Shown here: positions 33,356 to 40,452 of the stretch, piece after piece | Numbering within the stretch: position 1 is the stretch's first letter | Layout of the letters: each line of letters opens with the position of its first letter | NCBI GenBank assembly: GCA_002010215.1 | Contig: MTMY01000027.1 | Coordinates: 1-49,917, forward strand | Length of the DNA stretch: 49,917 bases | Direction of reading: 5' to 3' | Source: Archaeoglobus sp. JdFR-37 | GTDB taxonomy: Archaea; Halobacteriota; Archaeoglobi; Archaeoglobales; Archaeoglobaceae | Position numbers and translations under genes: made by a program | Notes under the pieces: model-generated | The model's input: only the letters and a program-made list of their open reading frames with translations | Database searches by the model: none | Told to the model about the DNA's origin: nothing

Positions 33356-33736
33356 TCAGTGCCTCCACAATCCAATAGCAACAACTTTACCCAGATACAC
33401 GGCCAGCAGTGAGAGAGTAACGGTTCCCACTAAATTTAAGGCAAATAAAACAATTTCCTTTTGTTCAAGAAATCTGAAAGTTTCGTAGCCAAATGTGGAC
33501 ATTGTGGTGAATGAGCTCACGAATCCTATTGTCAGAAAGGTCCTCATTTCAGTGCTGAAAAACCCTTCATATTCCGAGAGATACATTATCAGACCCAGCA
33601 TGAAGCTGCCGATGACATTTACTGCAAGAGTTCCCAGAGGAAAGTCTAAAACACCATTTTGAATCCATCCGCCAATGAGGTATCTTAGCACTGCCCCCAG
33701 AAAGCCACCGATGCCTATCAGCAGCAAATTACTCAT
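33356..33736 (-). CDS. crcB: Fluoride channel CrcB/Fluc
   Basis: The 126-residue, four-helix membrane protein is a Fluc-type channel that lets fluoride leave the cell. Family marks are GGFLGAVLRYLIGGW at the N-terminus, LAVNVIGSFMLGLIMYL and GFVSSFTTMSTFGYET. Functional channels are antiparallel dimers. It overlaps the upstream repeat-protein gene by ATGA, and the unit is preceded by a fluoride riboswitch. Confidence 0.93.
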   Translation of the reverse strand: MSNLLLIGIGGFLGAVLRYLIGGWIQNGVLDFPLGTLAVNVIGSFMLGLIMYLSEYEGFFSTEMRTFLTIGFVSSFTTMSTFGYETFRFLEQKEIVLFALNLVGTVTLSLLAVYLGKVVAIGLWRH

Positions 33737-34656
33737 GTTTGCCCCTCGCCTGAGATTTTCACCATCTGCATCTCCTTCAGAATCCTCAAACTTACAATCG
33801 CGTAATAGGTATCTTCCAGAGTTGAGATGCCCCCGTAGATGCTCCTTCTAAAACCACCATTAGCGATCTGGAGAGATGCAATGTATTTCAGAATTTTACG
33901 ACATCTATGGGCGAGATACCTAAATCCAAGAACTTTAAGGCATAAAAGGGAGTAGTAAGTCTCTTCCAGGTATGGCGGGTAACCTCCAGGAGATTTTGTG
34001 AAACTCCCTGTTGGGCATTCGTGCTGCCTGATGAAAGAAATGACATCATTGCCTTCCTCAATTCTGTTGTAGAGGATGTAAAGGCAGTAATACACCTCCT
34101 GAAGGCTTGGAGAACTGACCCCAAATCCTCCCTCTTTCCTGAACTTTTCTACGAAATCTTTCACGTCATCCGGGATGTTTTTGCCGAGCAATCTCAGGGA
34201 GCACGAGATGATGCATATCTCTCTCAGTATGCTGGGCAGGTTGAAGGAGTACGTGGCTGTAGTGCCCCTATAGTAATCTATGATTCGCGAAGGCTGGGTA
34301 AACCTTTCGAGAATTTCCTTAAGTCTTCTAAGTAGGAAGCTACTCAAATCCGATAATTTTTCCTCCAGTAGCTTCAGGCAGTTGAATGTGTAGAATATGG
34401 CGTATGGTTCAATCTTTATACTGCCATTGAGGAGCTTCACAGGCTCTTCTCTGCGGAATATTTCGGCACTGATGGCTTTCAGCACATATACTGCGTAGTA
34501 GGTCTCAGGCAGAGAAGATGGCAATGGTTTGCAGAAGGCAAAGCCCCCGTCTGCAGCTCTTCTGGAAAGCACGAAATTCTTCAGCTTTTTGATGTCTGTA
34601 TCTCTCGCTTCTCCTAATCCTTCAAATAACAATCCAGTAACATGCGGGATCAGCAC
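33733..34656 (-). CDS. Prenyltransferase/squalene-cyclase-like repeat protein in the fluoride operon
   Basis: The 307-residue protein is made of repeated alpha-hairpins of the prenyltransferase/squalene oxidase repeat type. Four clear units contain GGFAFCKPLP...ETYYAVYVLK, GGFGVSSPSLQEVYYCLYIL, GSFTKSPGGYPPYLEETYYS and NGGFRRSIYGGISTLEDTYY. There is no signal peptide or membrane helix, and the terpene-cyclase DxDD motif was not seen. The start is GTG at 34656, with GGAGGTG only 1 nt away; a TTG at 34632 is the alternative. It directly follows the fluoride riboswitch and overlaps crcB. Function is not known. Confidence 0.8.
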   Translation of the reverse strand: MLIPHVTGLLFEGLGEARDTDIKKLKNFVLSRRAADGGFAFCKPLPSSLPETYYAVYVLKAISAEIFRREEPVKLLNGSIKIEPYAIFYTFNCLKLLEEKLSDLSSFLLRRLKEILERFTQPSRIIDYYRGTTATYSFNLPSILREICIISCSLRLLGKNIPDDVKDFVEKFRKEGGFGVSSPSLQEVYYCLYILYNRIEEGNDVISFIRQHECPTGSFTKSPGGYPPYLEETYYSLLCLKVLGFRYLAHRCRKILKYIASLQIANGGFRRSIYGGISTLEDTYYAIVSLRILKEMQMVKISGEGQT

Positions 34657-34675
34657 CCACCTCCAGCGTGCAGAA

Positions 34676-34724
34676 CAGGCGTCATCAGCCTTAACGGCGG
34701 TTAAGGGTGGACGCCATCACCCGC
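34676..34724 (-). promoter_or_regulatory. Fluoride riboswitch (crcB motif)
   Basis: On the minus strand the sequence from 34724 matches the fluoride aptamer layout. P1 is GGGTG paired with CACCC around the loop ATGGCGTC. A linker TTAAC follows, then a short stem GCC/GGC, and then TGATGACGCC. The loop segment GGCGTC pairs with GACGCC to make the required pseudoknot, and the conserved GATG and TGATG elements are in place. A TATA box at 34749-34760 puts the mRNA 5' end near 34728, immediately before P1. The downstream genes include crcB, the classical target. The ending CCTGT differs a little from the CCUAC seen in well-known examples. Confidence 0.85.
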
Positions 34725-34748
34725 AACGTCTGCTTAATGCAGGAGTTT

Positions 34749-34760
34749 GTTATATATCCT
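34749..34760 (-). promoter_or_regulatory. TATA box of the fluoride operon
   Basis: AGGATATATAAC on the minus strand is a strong archaeal TATA element, about 25 nt before the riboswitch. The divergent MBL gene has its own weaker AATTTTAA box at about 34815. Confidence 0.6.
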
Positions 34761-34842
34761 TTATGCTGGGGTCAGCATCATTAGCCACAGTCGCCATCGT
34801 TTCTCCCCACAAAAATTTTAACCTCATCACAGATGCAACTCC

Positions 34843-35736
34843 ATGGAAATTTACGAAGTTAATAATGGCGTTTACTGCGTTGACACTCTGGTTGGAGGTC
34901 AGAAAGAAGCAATTTCATGCTTCATCTTGGACTTTGAGCGTGCAGCAATTGTTGAGGCTGGCCCAATCTCCACTTATAGAACGCTCTTGGAAGCTCTGGA
35001 TGAGATTGGAGTGAGAAAGGACAGGGTTCGATACATTGCAGTCACCCACATCCATCTTGACCACGGAGGAGCATCCGGGGCTCTGTTAAAAGAATTACCT
35101 GAAGCCAAGGTCATAACTCATCCTCTGGGAGTGAAACATCTCGTAGACCCGTCGAAGTTATGGAAAGTTTCGAGCTCCATCCTCGGCAGCCTCGCCGACA
35201 TTTACGGCCAGCCATTACCCGTTGAGGCAAATCGCATAATAGCTGCTGAAGATGGATTGAAGGTAACTTTGAGCGGAGAGGAGTTGGTAGTTCTCCATTC
35301 TCCTGGCCACGCACCCCATCATGCAGCTTTCTTCCTAGAAAACAGCAGAATACTATTTCCGGGAGATGCGGCAGGTATGTTCATGGACGGTTATCTGATA
35401 CCCACCACTCCCCCGCCTTTTAGGCTCGACCTAGCCGTAAAAAGCCTAGAAAGGTTTGAAGGGTTGAACCCATTGTACATCGGCTTCACCCATTTTGGAA
35501 TGAGCCAGGCCGATGATTATCTGGATAAAGCTATAGAGAAAAAGAAGTTGTGGGTTCAGGTGGCAGAAGAGGTTGTTGAAGCTGGTGGGGGAGTTGAGGA
35601 ACTCCATGCGAAATTGCTGGAGGTGGATGAGGATTACAGAAACTTGTGCAGGTATTATTCCAGCTCAGACATAATTCTGAGAATGTACAAGGTAGGATTG
35701 ATGGGTCTGGTTGAATTCGTCAGGAATGGACGATGA
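34843..35736 (+). CDS. Metallo-beta-lactamase-fold hydrolase
   Basis: The protein has 297 residues and the dinuclear-metal motif HIHLDH (H69-H74), HSPGHAPHHAAF, the bridging aspartate in FPGDAAG, and a later His in GFTHFG. It resembles the glyoxalase II-like MBL group. The last third is helical and looks like an added domain. The ATG at 34843 follows a TATA-like AATTTTAA by about 28 nt and lacks an SD. Its substrate is unknown. Confidence 0.85.
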   Translation: MEIYEVNNGVYCVDTLVGGQKEAISCFILDFERAAIVEAGPISTYRTLLEALDEIGVRKDRVRYIAVTHIHLDHGGASGALLKELPEAKVITHPLGVKHLVDPSKLWKVSSSILGSLADIYGQPLPVEANRIIAAEDGLKVTLSGEELVVLHSPGHAPHHAAFFLENSRILFPGDAAGMFMDGYLIPTTPPPFRLDLAVKSLERFEGLNPLYIGFTHFGMSQADDYLDKAIEKKKLWVQVAEEVVEAGGGVEELHAKLLEVDEDYRNLCRYYSSSDIILRMYKVGLMGLVEFVRNGR

Positions 35737-35796
35737 TGGAGTGCTGGAGGATTAAAAATTAAAAACTAGAGAAATGGGGGGAAAGGAGGAAGAAAA

Positions 35797-36348
35797 ATGA
35801 AACTGAATTTTATAACATCCAACGAGGGGAAATTCAGAGAAGCGAGAGAAATAGCCTCTTCTTATGGTATAGAGGTGGCATGGCTGAAAATGAAATATGA
35901 CGAATTTCAGGGAGACACACTTGAGGAAATAGCCGTTAAGAGTGCCAAGGCACTGTCGAAAGCAATAGGAGAGCCTTTTTTCATCGAGGACAGCGGACTC
36001 TTCGTGGAAGCGCTTAACGGCTTCCCAGGTGTTTACTCATCCTATGTTCTGAAAACTATAGGCAATCCGGGGATTCTTAAGCTGATGGATGGGGTAGAGA
36101 ACAGAAAAGCATACTTTGAAGCAGTAATAGCTTTCTATGATGGTAGCGAAATCCATACGTTCGTCGGAAGGGTTGAGGGAGAGATAGCAGAGGAGATGAG
36201 AGGTGAGAAGGGATTTGGTTACGACCCAATATTTCTCTACGGAGACAGAACCTTTGCGGAGATGGGGGAAGCAAAGAATGCAGTCAGCCACAGAAGAAGA
36301 GCCCTTGAGAACTTTCTGAGGTGGCTCTCAGAAAACTTTTTAAGCTAA
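35797..36348 (+). CDS. XTP/dITP diphosphatase (RdgB/HAM1 family)
   Basis: House-cleaning pyrophosphatase of 183 residues that removes non-canonical purine nucleotides. The N-terminus [15 protein letters not shown], the metal/catalytic segment [20 protein letters not shown], the GFGYDPIF motif, and the C-terminal [10 protein letters not shown] all match the family. AAGGAGG lies before the ATG. It lies 30 nt upstream of the S15 gene. Confidence 0.93.
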   Translation: MKLNFITSNEGKFREAREIASSYGIEVAWLKMKYDEFQGDTLEEIAVKSAKALSKAIGEPFFIEDSGLFVEALNGFPGVYSSYVLKTIGNPGILKLMDGVENRKAYFEAVIAFYDGSEIHTFVGRVEGEIAEEMRGEKGFGYDPIFLYGDRTFAEMGEAKNAVSHRRRALENFLRWLSENFLS

Positions 36349-36378
36349 CCATCCTTTGCCCTTTCAGGTGGTGCTAAC

Positions 36379-36834
36379 ATGGCTAGGATGCACGCAAGAA
36401 GAAGGGGAAGCTCAGGATCAAAAAGGGTTTATCGTGATTCTCCTCCAGAATGGGTAGACATGAATCCCGAAGAAGTAGAAAAGAAAATTCTGGAGCTTTA
36501 CGAAGAAGGTTACGAGCCAAGCATGATCGGGATGATTCTCAGAGATCGCTATGGCATTCCTTCTGTTAAGCAAGTGACTGGAAAGAAAATCCTTCAGATA
36601 CTGAGGGAGAAAAGCGAGGTTGGAATGCCGGAAGACCTTAAGTCTCTGATAATGAAAGCCATCAGGCTGAGACAGCACATCAATCAGCACAAGAAAGACT
36701 ATCACAACAAGAGAGGGCTCCAGCTTATAGAGGCAAAGATATGGAGGCTCAGTAACTACTACAAGGAAAAGGGAGTTCTACCGGCTGGCTGGAAGTATGA
36801 TCCAGAGAAGCTCAGAATTGCTTTAACCAGATAA
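36379..36834 (+). CDS. rps15: 30S ribosomal protein S15 (archaeal/eukaryotic S13 type)
   Basis: The 151-residue protein has the archaeal N-terminal extension (MARMHARRRGSSGSKRV), PPEWVDM and the rRNA-binding core with HINQHKKDYHNKRGLQLIE (in part) and LSNYYKEKGVLPAGWKY. GGTGGTG precedes the ATG. A TATA-like CTTTTTAAGC near 36337 may give it its own promoter. Confidence 0.96.
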   Translation: MARMHARRRGSSGSKRVYRDSPPEWVDMNPEEVEKKILELYEEGYEPSMIGMILRDRYGIPSVKQVTGKKILQILREKSEVGMPEDLKSLIMKAIRLRQHINQHKKDYHNKRGLQLIEAKIWRLSNYYKEKGVLPAGWKYDPEKLRIALTR

Positions 36835-36842
36835 TAGGTAAT

Positions 36843-37226
36843 ATGCCCTTTTTAAGGGGACATCACCTCATATGCCTAAATTTTTTTAAAGGAGAAGGTT
36901 ACAGTAAGGAGTTTGTGGAAGCTCTCTTTTCAGTTCTGTCCAGTGAGAAATTTACAATCTCAGAAGGTTTTGATGACGTTTGCAAGGCATGTCCAGGATG
37001 GCAGGGGTTGCAGAAAGGGTGCAGCACCTACGGAGAGGACTACATTCGGAGAATAGATTCCCTCGCCCTGTCTCTCCTGAAATTTAAACCTGGAGATAAA
37101 GTGAGCTGGAATGAGGTCAGGGAAAGGCTAAAAAGTACCATAGGTAACTGGAAGAAAGAAGTCTGCTCCGATTGCGAATGGGTCAGGGTTTGCAGTGAGA
37201 GTCAGGAGTGGAGGGAGTGGAAATAA
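36843..37226 (+). CDS. DUF1284 protein
   Basis: The product has 127 residues. It begins LRGHHLICLNFFKGEGYSKE, the signature of DUF1284, and carries cysteines in CKACPGW, GCSTYG, CSDC and VC, possibly for an Fe-S cluster or zinc. It follows S15 by 8 nt and overlaps the DUF371 gene. Function is unknown. Confidence 0.85.
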   Translation: MPFLRGHHLICLNFFKGEGYSKEFVEALFSVLSSEKFTISEGFDDVCKACPGWQGLQKGCSTYGEDYIRRIDSLALSLLKFKPGDKVSWNEVRERLKSTIGNWKKEVCSDCEWVRVCSESQEWREWK

Positions 37227-37660
37227 CTTTGAGGCCGAGGCCTTTGAAAGAAGAAATAATAGCAAGAGGCCACCCCAATATTACAGCGTCACACTACAAC
37301 ACCTTTCAGATTACCAAGGAGAGCAGCATATCCCGGCAGGCAGACTGCGTGATTGGTGTTGAGGCTGATAAATCCATATCAGAGCTTTCCGAGGAGATCA
37401 AGAAGGAACTCAGGGCTGGGAAGGAGCTCAAAATTATACTCAAACTCCCGGATTACGGAGTTGGAGAGGAGATACATGCTGTTGGAGCCCCTTCAGATTT
37501 TTCGCATCCCACTGATATTGTAGTCAGGAAAAGCTATTATGTTTGCAGCAGAACTCTCGCCATAAAGGCAGATAAGGCGGCAAAGGATATATCCAGGGAA
37601 ATGGTGGAGCTTTTAAAGCTCCCAGATACTCTCTTGGTTTTTGAAATCCTGGTTTTCTGA
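37208..37660 (+). CDS. DUF371 (COG2090) protein
   Basis: This 150-residue archaeal protein has the DUF371 signature ARGHPNITASHYNTFQITKE followed by ADCVIGVEADKSI. A GTG at 37208 opens the frame; a second GTG at 37217 is preceded by GGAGGG and may be used. It overlaps DUF1284 by up to 19 nt, so the two are probably co-translated. Function is unknown. Confidence 0.85.
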   Translation: MEGVEITLRPRPLKEEIIARGHPNITASHYNTFQITKESSISRQADCVIGVEADKSISELSEEIKKELRAGKELKIILKLPDYGVGEEIHAVGAPSDFSHPTDIVVRKSYYVCSRTLAIKADKAAKDISREMVELLKLPDTLLVFEILVF

Positions 37661-37666
37661 TTTATC

Positions 37667-37690
37667 AGTTCTGAGTTCGGTTCTGAGTTC
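37667..37690. repeat. 12-bp tandem duplication
   Basis: AGTTCTGAGTTC (37667-37678) is followed by GGTTCTGAGTTC (37679-37690), differing in one base, then by a degenerate GGAGTTCACAGAGTTT. It lies in the spacer before the membrane-protein gene. Confidence 0.6.
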
Positions 37691-37765
37691 TCGGAGTTCA
37701 CAGAGTTTAAAGGCTGGATATTGTTGAGCAGAAAGATATATATTTGATGGATTATAATTGCCCCC

Positions 37766-38164
37766 ATGGAGCCTCTTGAAGGGCTTCGCAGAAAGCTCGC
37801 AGCTCACATTGCTCTTTCAGTCATTCTTGGCCTTCTGATTTTTCTCTGGTGGTATGGTCTCTATGCTATACTCCTCACATTCAGGCTTTTTATGAATCCA
37901 CCCTACGTGCTACTGGTGTTTTCCCTCCTTTTCATCATCTTCTCTGTCCTGATTCAGCACAGGAATGTTGAGTTTCCCTATTATTTGATGGGTGGCGCAT
38001 TGCTTAGCCTTCTCGTAACTTTCGTAATTGTGTGCGCCGTAAATGGCGTCGTATGGATTCTGAGCAATGGTTTGCCTGATGCTGATTTTCTGATTACCGC
38101 CATCTCAATTTCAATGCTTGCTGGCTTTGTGAGCATCAAATTCGTTGAGGGGAGGATGTGGTGA
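37766..38164 (+). CDS. Four-helix membrane protein of unknown function
   Basis: The 132-residue product has four hydrophobic segments: IALSVILGLLIFLWWYG, YVLLVFSLLFIIFSVLI, LMGGALLSLLVTFVIVCAV and FLITAISISMLAGFVSI. A TATA-like GATATATATT (about 37735-37744) lies about 25-30 nt before the ATG, consistent with a leaderless mRNA. No family was recognised. Confidence 0.7.
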   Translation: MEPLEGLRRKLAAHIALSVILGLLIFLWWYGLYAILLTFRLFMNPPYVLLVFSLLFIIFSVLIQHRNVEFPYYLMGGALLSLLVTFVIVCAVNGVVWILSNGLPDADFLITAISISMLAGFVSIKFVEGRMW

Positions 38165-38207
38165 GCTTAGGATTCGAGAGCATCAGATGCTGAATAATGG
38201 AATTATA

Positions 38208-38771
38208 TCATGGAGAATGTAATGAATGCAACGAAGAGTAAGCTTTGGCAAACTCCAGATTTACTTCTCTAACCTCTCCCATAAACTCCTTTTGCTCTTC
38301 TCCAACATCACTGAGCTTTTCAACGTCTTTCTGGGTCTTAATCTTCATTCCATCCTCCACAAGCTTGCCATCAGGTATCTCGACTCCTATGATGATGCAT
38401 CCATGCCCGATGAAACAGTTTTTACCTATCTTGGACCTCAAAATTACGCTTCGGAACCCCACAAAGCTGTTATTGCCTATCTCAGCGGGGCCATGGATTA
38501 TGCAGCCGTGAGCCAGCGAGACATTATCGTGAACATTAACGCTGCTACCTTTCAAGGCGTGGATAATGACTCCATCCTGAATGTTGCAGCCATTACCGAC
38601 CCTGATCTCCCCCTCATCTCCCCTTAAAACGGCGGTAGGGCCGATGTAACAGTTTTTTCCAACTTCAACTTTCCCTATAACCACTGCAGCAGGGTCAACA
38701 AAAGTTCCTTCTCCGATTTCAGGCTGGCAGCTTTCGAGCCAGCTGGTTGCAGGGTTTTTTCTCAGAGTCAT
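38208..38771 (-). CDS. Gamma-class carbonic anhydrase-like protein (CamH type)
   Basis: The 187-residue protein folds as a left-handed beta-helix of hexapeptide repeats with a C-terminal helix. The three metal histidines of gamma carbonic anhydrase are conserved: H71 in GVIIHAL, H88 and H93 in SLAHGCIIHGPAEIG. The acidic proton-shuttle loop of Methanosarcina Cam is absent (only KGSSVNVHDN stands between), as in CamH proteins. It may hydrate CO2 or be a related acyltransferase-fold protein; activity is not certain. Confidence 0.8.
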   Translation of the reverse strand: MTLRKNPATSWLESCQPEIGEGTFVDPAAVVIGKVEVGKNCYIGPTAVLRGDEGEIRVGNGCNIQDGVIIHALKGSSVNVHDNVSLAHGCIIHGPAEIGNNSFVGFRSVILRSKIGKNCFIGHGCIIIGVEIPDGKLVEDGMKIKTQKDVEKLSDVGEEQKEFMGEVREVNLEFAKAYSSLHSLHSP

Positions 38772-38998
38772 GCATCTGGTTGGAATTTTGTCATAAATTA
38801 ATGTTTAGGTTTGGAAGCGAGTCGGTTTTATAATCGGTTTCTTAGTTTTGATTAGCTTTGCTGTGGACGGGTTAAGCTTAGAATAACCAAAGTTTATATT
38901 TTAACATAATATTGTAATGTTGTAGAGCCGTGGCCTTGACTTCAGCAATCTTCAGTAATAATGTCGGAATTGGGAGAAATCGAAGGCCATTTTAATCT

Positions 38999-39334
38999 TT
39001 AATCCTCCAGATACTTCTCAAAGTGTCTGTCAGGTATTGCAGCAGGAGGCTTAACTCTTCCCTCAGCCACTTCTTTGCTCACGTAAAGGGCACAGTAACA
39101 CCTGCCGTATTCATTGATGTCATCCTCAGCATAAACGCAAGGGCATATTATCGGTTTATCTTTCTTAACATCTCCCGTTGCAGGTCTGCAGGGGCAGTTT
39201 GCGTAGCCATAGCGCTCTTTATTCTTCAGAAGCCCCTCAGCTAATTCAAGCACAAGCTCTTTATCGGGGTTGAGGTGCCAACCTTTTCTCTCTGCAACTT
39301 TCTCCAGAATATTGTAGTATTCTTCAGGAGTCAT
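38999..39334 (-). CDS. Ferredoxin-thioredoxin reductase-type catalytic protein
   Basis: The protein of 111 residues has the three paired cysteine motifs of the FTR catalytic subunit: CPC (C47, C49), CPC (C64, C66) and CYC (C79, C81), which together hold a 4Fe-4S cluster and the active disulfide. The start is ATG at 39334, 1 nt after the glutaredoxin stop. In methanogens such proteins reduce a partner thioredoxin/glutaredoxin with ferredoxin electrons. The adjacent gene is the natural partner. Confidence 0.9.
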   Translation of the reverse strand: MTPEEYYNILEKVAERKGWHLNPDKELVLELAEGLLKNKERYGYANCPCRPATGDVKKDKPIICPCVYAEDDINEYGRCYCALYVSKEVAEGRVKPPAAIPDRHFEKYLED

Positions 39335-39335
39335 T

Positions 39336-39584
39336 TTAACCCTCCAGAAGCTCCTGAATGGCCTTTTCGTCGTATCCAAGAACGTGCTTATCCCCTTTTA
39401 TAATCAATGGAACGGCATAACTTCCCGAAATCTCATGCACCTTTTTTATGACCTCCTTCCTCTCATCACCTTCCAGCTCATCTAGGAAAATAACCTCAAA
39501 ATCCACTCCCTTTTCCTGAAGAAATTTTATTGTTCGTTTGCAGTAGGGGCATGTTGAGAGAGCATACACCGTTATGTCTGCCAA
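39336..39584 (-). CDS. Glutaredoxin-like thiol-disulfide protein
   Basis: The 82-residue thioredoxin-fold protein has CPYC (C12-C15) in YALSTCPYCKRT and the cis-proline segment YAVPLII followed by a glycine (LGYDEKAI). TTG at 39584 is preferred because GGGTGAT is close upstream; TTG at 39596 overlaps that SD. It forms an operon with the FTR-type protein. Confidence 0.88.
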   Translation of the reverse strand: MADITVYALSTCPYCKRTIKFLQEKGVDFEVIFLDELEGDERKEVIKKVHEISGSYAVPLIIKGDKHVLGYDEKAIQELLEG

Positions 39585-39685
39585 ATTATCACCCAAACCA
39601 ACTTGATTTTAAAAAATAAAAATTTTCCTGCTATTTTTTACAATCTACAAAAAATATACATGACTCTAGATTATATTTAGAGACA

Positions 39686-40033
39686 ATGAGTTTCAGAGCA
39701 TACGTCATAGCAGCAATCTTTCTGGCACTGTTGCTGATGGTTGCGCCCAGAAGTCGGCCCCTTCTCCAGGCCAGATGCAGACATCAACTCCGGTTCTAGC
39801 TCCAAAAACACCTGAGCCCCTGAATTTACCTGAAATACCTGTTATTGAGCACCCCGGACAGCTAATATTCATGTCAGATAGTACCTCAGAGCATTGTTAC
39901 TCAGGTTCCAAGGAGTCTGGAGATTGAAATAACCAATGTTGACGGGATGTACGGTACGGTTTCGTTTTCGGGGGTGGTGACGTACAACGGCTCACCCTAT
40001 TCAATCTCGGGGAGCATACAGGTGATTCCATGA
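39686..40033 (+). pseudogene. Decayed lipoprotein gene
   Basis: From the ATG at 39686 a signal sequence reads MSFRAYVIAAIFLALLL, but the frame then ends early. One frameshift recovers a lipobox and tether, GCAQKSAPSPGQMQTSTPVL then LAPKTPEPLNLPEIPVIEHP. A second frameshift recovers IVPQSIVTQVPRSLEIEITN, VDGMYGTVSFSGVVTYNG and SPYSISGSIQVIP before TGA at 40031. Both shifts are needed for one protein of about 115 residues, so the gene is broken or the sequence has errors here. TATA-like boxes lie upstream (39650-39660, 39671-39678). The lipobox GCAQ resembles that of the ABC binding protein, but no family is recognised. Confidence 0.62.
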
Positions 40034-40133
40034 TTTTGTGATGCAGGGTAAATGAAGAAATATTGAGATACTATCAAGATAAGAAAAACAAGTACAGCAA
40101 AGTATTTTTACTTTTTAAGTGAAACTCAGCCTC

Positions 40134-40439
40134 ATGGCCACTCTGAGCGAAAACCTCTCAGCCCTTATAGAGTCCTTTGATTACAGTGGGAGCGTTGAAG
40201 AAAGGATTAGAATTCTTCGTGCTGCAATAGGGACGCTAGGTAACATTTTTTATGGAACCGAAAAGGAGGAAATTTATTCTGATCAGGTCAGAAGGATAAA
40301 ACTCCGTCTCAGAGAGCTCAGGGGAAAACTTGAAGGAGAAATGCCATTTGAAATATGGAAAGAACTCATGGACAATCTGGAAGAGCTGAGAGATGAGATT
40401 GAAAGGCTTGCAGTTAAAGAAGGTGTTCTGAGTAAGTGA
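40134..40439 (+). CDS. Small helical protein of unknown function
   Basis: The product has about 101 residues, mostly charged helix: SLMATL leads into ENLSALIESFDYSG, later IKLRLRELRGKLEGEMPFEI. The frame opens at a GTG (40119), but a TATA-like TATTTTTAC at about 40103 fits the ATG at 40134 as a leaderless start. No family is recognised. Confidence 0.6.
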   Translation: MATLSENLSALIESFDYSGSVEERIRILRAAIGTLGNIFYGTEKEEIYSDQVRRIKLRLRELRGKLEGEMPFEIWKELMDNLEELRDEIERLAVKEGVLSK

Positions 40440-40452
40440 GGTCGAGTAGGAT

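Noticed and set aside
34763-34810. Second fluoride-riboswitch-like segment (GATGGCG near 34800, minus)
   Set aside because: It lacks the P1 complement and the pseudoknot partner, and lies upstream of the TATA box so would not be transcribed.
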